Of a stretch of DNA of 37,009 nucleotides, positions 31,998-37,009 are shown piece by piece (the first letter of the stretch is position 1; each line of letters opens with the position of its first letter). This DNA comes from RUG563 sp045590215. Lineage in GTDB: Bacteria; Bacillota; Clostridia; Christensenellales; Aristaeellaceae. Position numbers and translations under genes: made by a program. Location: contig JAZNQO010000015.1 of assembly GCA_045590215.1 (NCBI GenBank), positions 1 to 37,009 on the forward strand. The letters are read 5' to 3'. A model generated the notes under the pieces. That model made no database searches and had not been told where the DNA came from. It saw only the letters and a program-made list of their open reading frames with translations.

Positions 31998-33005
31998 TCA
32001 GATGTTCAAAAACTCACGGAATTTGGGCATAATGCCGATGCCGTCCGGGTAATGGGCGGCGAACTGGGGCACGGCATGGCTGGGGAAGGAATTGCCTTCG
32101 ATGAACCGGGGGCCCATTTCGGTGATGGCTACATCCCACGCAACAAACCGCACCTGCGGCACCACCTGCATCGCTTCCAGACACATGTCGCAGGCCTCTT
32201 TGAAATAAGGCACTTCAAAGCCGATGATATCGGTGCCGGTGATTGGGTGCTGTTCAAAGGTGTTGCCCTGCTTATCTGCGCCCACGGTGAGCAGCTTTCC
32301 GCTTTCCAGATCCACCCTTGCCGCCATGCCGCCGCAATCCACATTATCCATTACCTTGCCGTTGCCGATGCGAAGGAAGGCGTAGACGATGCCCTCTTTC
32401 TTTTCGCCAATCAAGGTGGCGATGCGGACAGTGTTGACGGAAGTGGGGCAAAGACGTGCCATTTCCTTGTGCTGCACCACCACTTCTTCCAAAATGGCCG
32501 GGCCCTTTTCACCGATTAAACGGAAGAAGGCGGCAATATCTTCCCAAGCGTCGGGGGTATATTTTTCGATTCCCTGGCCGGAGGAGCCCTCCAAGGGCTT
32601 GAACATCACGGCAGGCTTATCTTTCAGGAAAGCGGCCAGATGGTCTTCCGTCAGGTTCTCATCGCAGCGCAGCCAATCCCGGTTCACCCATTTAGCGAAA
32701 GTCTGGTTGAATTCCGTTTTATCGTCAAAGAAGTGCCAGTAGGCCTTGTCGTTCATCCGGCGCACGATTTCGTTGGAAAGGCCGCGCGTGATGACGGTGC
32801 GCTTCTGGGCATCGTTCAGCTTATACATTTCGGCAATCTTATAATCCATATAGCCGGCGTTGTATTTTGCAGCGCATTTGGCCATATCTGTAAACAGCCA
32901 GAGCTTGCTTTTGCCCGTTTTTTTGTGCAGCATATCGGCGGTTTCGTTCATTTTTTTGAAATCCATTTTGCCGATGCGCTTGAGTACATATCCGATACGG
33001 CTCAT
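31998..33005 (-). CDS. ATP-grasp protein (sugar-transfer-associated type)
   Basis: 335 residues from the ATG at 33005 (GGAGG 8 nt upstream; an in-frame ATG at 33056 is unsupported). A helical N-terminal region of about 90 residues precedes the ATP-grasp fold: FKPLEGSSGQGIEKY (glycine-rich lid), AILEEVVVQH, NTVRIATL, and WDVAITEMGPRFIEGN with the metal-binding Glu and Asn. This matches the sugar-transfer-associated ATP-grasp family, often found in surface polysaccharide loci. ATP-grasp enzymes join a carboxylate to an amine or thiol via acyl-phosphate; the substrates here are unknown. Its partner in the operon is a peptidoglycan-binding protein, so a cell-envelope modification is plausible. 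It is divergent from the str operon. Confidence 0.85.
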   Translation of the reverse strand: MSRIGYVLKRIGKMDFKKMNETADMLHKKTGKSKLWLFTDMAKCAAKYNAGYMDYKIAEMYKLNDAQKRTVITRGLSNEIVRRMNDKAYWHFFDDKTEFNQTFAKWVNRDWLRCDENLTEDHLAAFLKDKPAVMFKPLEGSSGQGIEKYTPDAWEDIAAFFRLIGEKGPAILEEVVVQHKEMARLCPTSVNTVRIATLIGEKKEGIVYAFLRIGNGKVMDNVDCGGMAARVDLESGKLLTVGADKQGNTFEQHPITGTDIIGFEVPYFKEACDMCLEAMQVVPQVRFVAWDVAITEMGPRFIEGNSFPSHAVPQFAAHYPDGIGIMPKFREFLNI

Positions 33006-33061
33006 CGTTCCTGCCTCCGTAAATGAAAATTCATAGATTAATATGGAGAAATACAAATTTT

Positions 33062-33090
33062 ATTATACGCTTTCTTCATCCGGATTGCAA
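33062..33090 (-). promoter_or_regulatory. Promoter of the ATP-grasp/peptidoglycan-binding operon
   Basis: On the minus strand, TTGCAA (33090-33085), 17 bp, TATAAT (33067-33062), 56 bp before the ATG. It is back-to-back with the str promoter across a ~295-bp divergent gap that holds nothing else I can recognise. Confidence 0.78.
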
Positions 33091-33212
33091 GTGCCGGGGG
33101 ATGTTACAGACGTAAAACAGTATAAAACGGTCAGCATTTTGCCCAAATGGATAAATTGGCAAAAAGTGAGGAAATATAAGGCTTCTATGGGTTCTTTTTT
33201 TATGAAAAACTG

Positions 33213-33241
33213 TTGACAAGCATTTTAAACAATGTTATTAT
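33213..33241 (+). promoter_or_regulatory. Promoter of the str operon
   Basis: TTGACA (33213-33218), 17 bp, TATTAT (33236-33241), 59 bp before the first start codon. A consensus -35 fits strong ribosomal-protein expression. Confidence 0.75.
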
Positions 33242-33300
33242 GATACAGTTGTCGGCTTTATGCGGCAACGGTGTTCTTGCGCCTTTTGAACGGAGGAAAC

Positions 33301-33558
33301 ATGCACGAGCAGCTGAAAAGAAAGCAACGAAGCGTTGCAGGGTTGCGTCAGGTGATGAAGGGAATGGAGGCAGGAAATCTTGCCTTGGTATTCCTGGCCC
33401 TTGATGCGCCGCCCCGGCTGCAGGAGCAAATCCGCTCCGCCGCCAATGAAAGACGGCTGAAAGTGGAAACGGTTTCTTCCATGGAAGAATTGGGACAGCT
33501 GTGCAGGATTGACGTGAAATGCGCAGTGGCCGCCATTAAGAAGGAAGAGAACGCATAA
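33301..33558 (+). CDS. L7Ae-family RNA-binding ribosomal-type protein (YbxF-like)
   Basis: 85 residues from the ATG at 33301, with GGAGG 5 nt upstream (an in-frame TTG at 33271 precedes the ribosome site). The fold signature is AGLRQVMKGMEAGNLALVFLA, then DAPPRLQEQIRSAA and VETVSSMEELGQLCRID. These proteins bind K-turn RNAs and, in Bacilli and Clostridia, sit between rpoC and rpsL. Here the gene is first in the operon, with its own promoter and a divergent unrelated gene upstream, so rpoBC has been separated from it. The cysteine-containing GQLCRIDVKCAVA stretch replaces the more usual GRLCGIDVGAA type ending. Confidence 0.88.
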   Translation: MHEQLKRKQRSVAGLRQVMKGMEAGNLALVFLALDAPPRLQEQIRSAANERRLKVETVSSMEELGQLCRIDVKCAVAAIKKEENA

Positions 33559-33649
33559 GAAAAAGACTATATATTCCCGAGGGTTGCGGGAATTTTATAG
33601 GAGGAGGACCGGAAAGACCGGCTCCGAACAAATAACAGGAGGTGCTTCC

Positions 33650-34024
33650 ATGCCTACGATCAATCAGCTGATCCGCAAGGGAAGAGAAAAGGTTGCTAAC
33701 AAGTCAACCGCGCCCATCCTGCAGGGTTGCCCGCAAAAGCGCGGCGTTTGCCTGAGCGTGAAGACGACCACGCCCAAGAAGCCGAACTCCGCTCTGCGTA
33801 AAATTGCGAGAATCCGCCTGACCAATTCCATCGAAGGTACTTGCTACATTCCCGGTATTGGCCACAATCTGCAGGAACACTCCGTCGTGCTTATCCGCGG
33901 CGGCCGTGTGCGCGATTTGCCCGGCGTTCGCTATCATATCATTCGTGGCGCGCTGGATACGGCTGGCGTTGCAAAGCGCAACCAGGGCCGCTCGCTCTAC
34001 GGCGCCAAGCGCCCCAAGAAGTAA
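33650..34024 (+). CDS. rpsL: 30S ribosomal protein S12
   Basis: 124 residues, the length of E. coli S12, without the insertion seen in Bacillus. Start MPTINQLIRKGR, with AGGAGG 7 nt upstream. Conserved blocks CPQKRGVC, TTTPKKPNSALRK and HNLQEHSVVLIRGGR are present. S12 lies at the decoding centre and controls accuracy. Lys43 is conserved, but position 88 (normally Lys in RGGRVKDLPG) is Arg, encoded by CGC. K88R is a known streptomycin-resistance substitution in other bacteria, so this strain may be naturally resistant. CLSV replaces the common CTRV at 34-37. Followed by an unusually long 195-nt spacer before rpsG. Confidence 0.97.
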   Translation: MPTINQLIRKGREKVANKSTAPILQGCPQKRGVCLSVKTTTPKKPNSALRKIARIRLTNSIEGTCYIPGIGHNLQEHSVVLIRGGRVRDLPGVRYHIIRGALDTAGVAKRNQGRSLYGAKRPKK

Positions 34025-34052
34025 GATCGTTTCACTCATCACATGGGCTGCT

Positions 34053-34137
34053 GCCTGTGCTCCGTGAGGAAGGGGAACCGCAAACTTCGGGAAGGAACAC
34101 CCGTTTGCAGGCCCAAGCCTTTTCGGTGCAGCGCACC
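34053..34137 (+). promoter_or_regulatory. Structured rpsL-rpsG intercistronic region (candidate S7 control site)
   Basis: GCAAA (34080-34084) pairs with TTTGC (34104-34108), continuing after a 3-nt bulge into CGGG (34088-34091)/CCCG (34100-34103). GCCT (34053-34056)/AGGC (34109-34112) can close it. A second hairpin, GGTGC/GCACC with loop AGC, is at 34125-34137. In E. coli, S7 binds the rpsL-rpsG spacer to repress translation. A similar role is inferred only. Confidence 0.45.
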
Positions 34138-34219
34138 ATACAAACTGGGAACGGCGTGATGCTGACATGCTGTGGACGGCCCGATGAAGAAAACGGAAAC
34201 TATTTGAGGAGGGAACATC

Positions 34220-34690
34220 ATGCCCCGTCGTGGATTTATTCCCAAGCGCGAAGTGCTCCCCGATCCCGTATATGGGACCGTTGTGGTCACCAAGCTCATT
34301 AACCAGATCATGCTCGACGGCAAGCGCGGCGTTGCGCAGCAGGTTTGCTATAATGCCTTTGAAATGATCAAGAATAAAACCGGCAAGGAAGGCAATGACG
34401 TTTTCCAGCAGGCTCTCACCAACGTGATGCCCCAGCTGGAAGTCAAGGCTCGCCGTGTCGGCGGTGCTACCTATCAGGTGCCTGTGGAAATTCGCCCTGA
34501 ACGCCGCCAGACCCTGGCCCTTCGCTGGATCGTGGATTTCTCCCGCAAGCGTGGCGAAAAGACCATGGCTGAACGCCTGGCCGCCGAACTGATGGATGCC
34601 GCCGAAAACGCCGGCAACGCCGTCAAGCGCAAGGAAGAAATGCATCGTATGGCCGAATCCAACAAGGCATTCGCCCATTACCGCTGGTAA
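34220..34690 (+). CDS. rpsG: 30S ribosomal protein S7
   Basis: 156 residues, standard bacterial length. GAGGAGGG precedes the ATG. The sequence begins MPRRGFIPKREVLPDPVYG, has the conserved LINQIMLDGKRGVAQ, the rRNA-binding VGGATYQVPVEIRPERR segment, and ends EMHRMAESNKAFAHYRW. S7 nucleates assembly of the 30S head and contacts the E-site tRNA; in other bacteria it also represses the str operon. 87 nt separate it from fusA. Confidence 0.98.
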   Translation: MPRRGFIPKREVLPDPVYGTVVVTKLINQIMLDGKRGVAQQVCYNAFEMIKNKTGKEGNDVFQQALTNVMPQLEVKARRVGGATYQVPVEIRPERRQTLALRWIVDFSRKRGEKTMAERLAAELMDAAENAGNAVKRKEEMHRMAESNKAFAHYRW

Positions 34691-34777
34691 GCATGCGGTG
34701 GGCGGTGCTTTTGTGCGCCTGCTCCACGCCTCTGCTACCGTGAATCTATTAAACCAAATACAAGGAGAACGCAATTC

Positions 34778-36850
34778 ATGCCGAGAAGTCATCCGCTTGA
34801 CAAAGTTCGCAACATTGGTATCATGGCTCACATCGATGCCGGCAAGACCACTACCAGCGAGCGTATCCTCTTCTACACCGGCCGTGTGCACAAGCTGGGC
34901 GAAACCCACGAAGGTGCCGCAACGATGGACTGGATGGAGGAAGAACAGGAGCGTGGTATCACCATCACCTCCGCTGCCACCACCTGCCAGTGGAAGGGTC
35001 ATCGTCTTAATCTGATTGACACTCCCGGCCACGTGGACTTCACCGTTGAGGTGGAGCGTTCTCTGCGTGTACTGGACGGCGCTGTTGCCGTCTTCTGCGC
35101 CAAGGGCGGCGTTGAGCCCCAGAGCGAAACCGTCTGGCGTCAGGCCAATAAATATCACGTTCCCCGCATCGCCTATGTGAACAAGATGGACATTACCGGC
35201 GCAGATTTCCACCGTGTTGTGGATATGATGCGTACCCGTCTTGGCACCAAGGCTGTGCCCATCCAGCTGCCCATCGGCAAAGAAAATACCTTCCGCGGTA
35301 TTGTTGACCTGGTCAGGATGAAGGCTGAAGTGTATTACGACGACGATGGCAAGGATGTAAGGGAAGAAGAAATTCCTGCCGATCTGTTGGACGAAGCCCA
35401 GATGCTGCGGGAAGAAATGGTGGAAGCCGCCGCAGAACAAAACGACGAACTGATGGAAAAATTCCTGATGGGCGAAGAGCTCACGGAAGAAGAAATCATC
35501 GATGCTCTGCGTGTTGCCACCCTGGCCTGCAACGTGACGCCCGTTCTGTGCGGTACTTCTTACCGCAACAAGGGCGTGCAGCCCCTGCTGGACGCAGTCA
35601 TTGCGTATCTGCCCTCTCCCCTTGATGTGCCTGCGGTGAAGGGAACCTTGCCCAAGGATCCCGAAACCGAAGTGACCCGTGAAGCCAGCGATACGGAGCC
35701 TTTCTCCGCTCTGGCCTTCAAGATTGCGGCTGACCCCTTCGTGGGCAAGCTGGCCTTCTTCCGGGTATATTCCGGCTCCATCAACAACGGCAGCTACGTC
35801 TATAACTCTACCAAGCAAAAGCGTGAGCGTTTCAGCCGCATCGTGATGATGCACGCTAATCACCGTGAAGATGTGGAAACCGTGTACGCCGGCGAAATCG
35901 CCGCTGCTGTTGGTTTGAAAGAAACCACCACCGGCGATACCCTGTGCGATGAAAAGGCACAGATCGTGCTGGAAAGCATGGAATTCCCGGATCCCGTGAT
36001 TCAGGTTGCCATCGAGCCCAAGACCAAAGCCGGTCAGGACAAGATGAGCCTTGCGTTGCAGCGTCTGTCGGAAGAAGACCCCACCTTTAAGACCTACACC
36101 GATCAGGAAACGGGTCAAACCATTATCGCCGGTATGGGCGAATTGCACTTGGAAATCATCGTGGACCGCATGATGCGTGAGTTTAAGGTGGAAGCCATCG
36201 TGGGCAAGCCCCAAGTGGCCTACCGTGAAACCATCACCAAGGCTGTCCGTGCAGAAGGCCGTTTTGTTCGTCAGACGGGCGGCCATGGCCAGTATGGTCA
36301 CTGCGTGATCGAAATGGCTCCCCAAGAGCCCGGTGCCGGTTATCTGTTTGAAAACAAGATCATCGGCGGCGTGATTCCCAAGGAATTCATCGCTCCCATC
36401 GATGCCGGTATTCAGGAAGCTGCAGGCGCAGGCCTCTTGGGCGGCTTCGAGGTGGTTGACTTCAAGGTAGCCGTAGTTGACGGTTCTTACCACGATGTTG
36501 ACTCCTCCGAAATGGCCTTCAAGATTGCCGGTTCCATGGCTTTCAAGGAAGCTTTGGCCAAGGCCGAAGAAAGGCTGCTGGAGCCCATGATGAAGGTCGA
36601 GACCATCGTGCCCGACCAGTATCTGGGCGACGTGGTGGGCGATATCAATTCCCGCCGTGGCCGCATTGATAATATCGAGACCCGGATGGGCGAACAAAGC
36701 GTTCATTCCTTCGTTCCGCTCAGCGAAATGTTCGGTTATGCCACAGATTTGCGCAGCCGTACGCAGGGTCGTGGCATGTACACCATGCAGTTCGACCACT
36801 ACGAAGAAGTGCCCAAGAATGTGGCTGAAAAAGTAGTTGGTAAACGTTAA
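34778..36850 (+). CDS. fusA: Translation elongation factor G
   Basis: 690 residues, full length, AAGGAG 10 nt before the ATG. GTPase motifs are in order: AHIDAGKTT (G1), RGITI (G2), DTPGHVD (G3), NKMD (G4). Domains II-V follow, with GMGELHLEIIVDRM in domain III, RQTGGHGQYGH in domain IV and SRRGRI then GYATDLRSRTQGRG in domain V. The protein drives translocation of tRNA and mRNA on the ribosome and, with RRF, ribosome recycling. The str order rpsL-rpsG-fusA-tuf is kept. It belongs to the main EF-G group by context and complete motifs. Confidence 0.98.
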   Translation: MPRSHPLDKVRNIGIMAHIDAGKTTTSERILFYTGRVHKLGETHEGAATMDWMEEEQERGITITSAATTCQWKGHRLNLIDTPGHVDFTVEVERSLRVLDGAVAVFCAKGGVEPQSETVWRQANKYHVPRIAYVNKMDITGADFHRVVDMMRTRLGTKAVPIQLPIGKENTFRGIVDLVRMKAEVYYDDDGKDVREEEIPADLLDEAQMLREEMVEAAAEQNDELMEKFLMGEELTEEEIIDALRVATLACNVTPVLCGTSYRNKGVQPLLDAVIAYLPSPLDVPAVKGTLPKDPETEVTREASDTEPFSALAFKIAADPFVGKLAFFRVYSGSINNGSYVYNSTKQKRERFSRIVMMHANHREDVETVYAGEIAAAVGLKETTTGDTLCDEKAQIVLESMEFPDPVIQVAIEPKTKAGQDKMSLALQRLSEEDPTFKTYTDQETGQTIIAGMGELHLEIIVDRMMREFKVEAIVGKPQVAYRETITKAVRAEGRFVRQTGGHGQYGHCVIEMAPQEPGAGYLFENKIIGGVIPKEFIAPIDAGIQEAAGAGLLGGFEVVDFKVAVVDGSYHDVDSSEMAFKIAGSMAFKEALAKAEERLLEPMMKVETIVPDQYLGDVVGDINSRRGRIDNIETRMGEQSVHSFVPLSEMFGYATDLRSRTQGRGMYTMQFDHYEEVPKNVAEKVVGKR

Positions 36851-36886
36851 TTGAAGTTTCATAGATAGAAACAGGAGGGAATCCCA

Positions 36887-37009
36887 ATGGCAAAGGAAAA
36901 ATTTGTACGCAATAAGCCGCACGTAAACATTGGTACCATCGGTCACGTTGACCACGGCAAGACCACCCTGACCGCAGCCATCACCATGGTGCTGGCAGCC
37001 GGCGGCGGT
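36887..37009 (+). CDS. tuf: Translation elongation factor Tu (5' end only)
   Basis: Only the first 41 codons lie inside the window. The start MAKEKFVRNKPHVNIGTIG and the G1 motif GHVDHGKTT identify EF-Tu, which brings aminoacyl-tRNA to the ribosome. AGGAGGG lies 7 nt upstream, and the gene follows fusA after 36 nt in the same operon. Residue 8-9 (RN) differs from the common RT, without evident meaning. Confidence 0.97.
   Translation, partial: MAKEKFVRNKPHVNIGTIGHVDHGKTTLTAAITMVLAAGGG

Noticed and set aside
33704..36955. Minus-strand open frame of over 1000 codons opposite rpsL-fusA
   Set aside because: It is antisense to conserved ribosomal genes and has no domain of its own.

Overview
The window looks like a chromosomal segment of an anaerobic, gut- or rumen-type Clostridia (Bacillota). 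The basis is the Shine-Dalgarno sites (AGGAGG class) and TTGACA-N17-TATAAT promoters, an L7Ae-headed str operon, DUF6062 and GerMN proteins, a carbohydrate importer cluster of clostridial/paenibacillar type, and many exports with short MKK...ALA signal peptides. A lineage near Christensenellales/Aristaeellaceae is a guess from protein style, not something shown.

Layout. 1-2264: a MarR regulator and one half of a heterodimeric ABC exporter (cut by the window edge), under one promoter with a palindromic operator. 2467-7729: envelope proteins: a membrane protein with a C-terminal Cys/His knuckle, a convergent SPOR protein, and a tightly coupled operon of a Cys-rich DUF6062 protein and two GerMN lipoproteins. 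8030-10302: a small secreted protein, a c-di-GMP-type HD-GYP protein and an MBL-fold hydrolase, with clear terminators.

10536-25716 is the most distinctive part. One strong promoter, flanked by a 9-bp inverted operator-like pair, starts a 12-kb operon: a membrane-anchored 966-residue solute-binding protein with duplicated beta-sandwich modules; two permeases (one with a PH/GRAM-like N-terminal domain); an NHL-repeat/TPR membrane protein; a YIP1 membrane protein; an anchored DUF5696 protein; and a second permease pair. A second solute-binding protein follows with its own promoter, a 5'-UTR hairpin and a terminator, then a cytoplasmic GH29 alpha-L-fucosidase. No importer ATPase is encoded. I read this as a surface glycan capture, processing and import system built from two ABC importers around a membrane module (NHL-YIP1-DUF5696), with final defucosylation inside the cell. 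The module's function is not established.

25717-26195 is a non-coding patch of eight perfect hairpins, the first three on a 31-bp period. 26196-33067, mostly on the minus strand, holds a type II topoisomerase pair (A subunit without a canonical gyrase box), a peptidoglycan-binding protein and an ATP-grasp protein. 33213-37009 is the str operon: L7Ae-like protein, rpsL (Arg at position 88, a streptomycin-resistance position), rpsG, fusA and the start of tuf. It has its own promoter, and rpoBC is not upstream.
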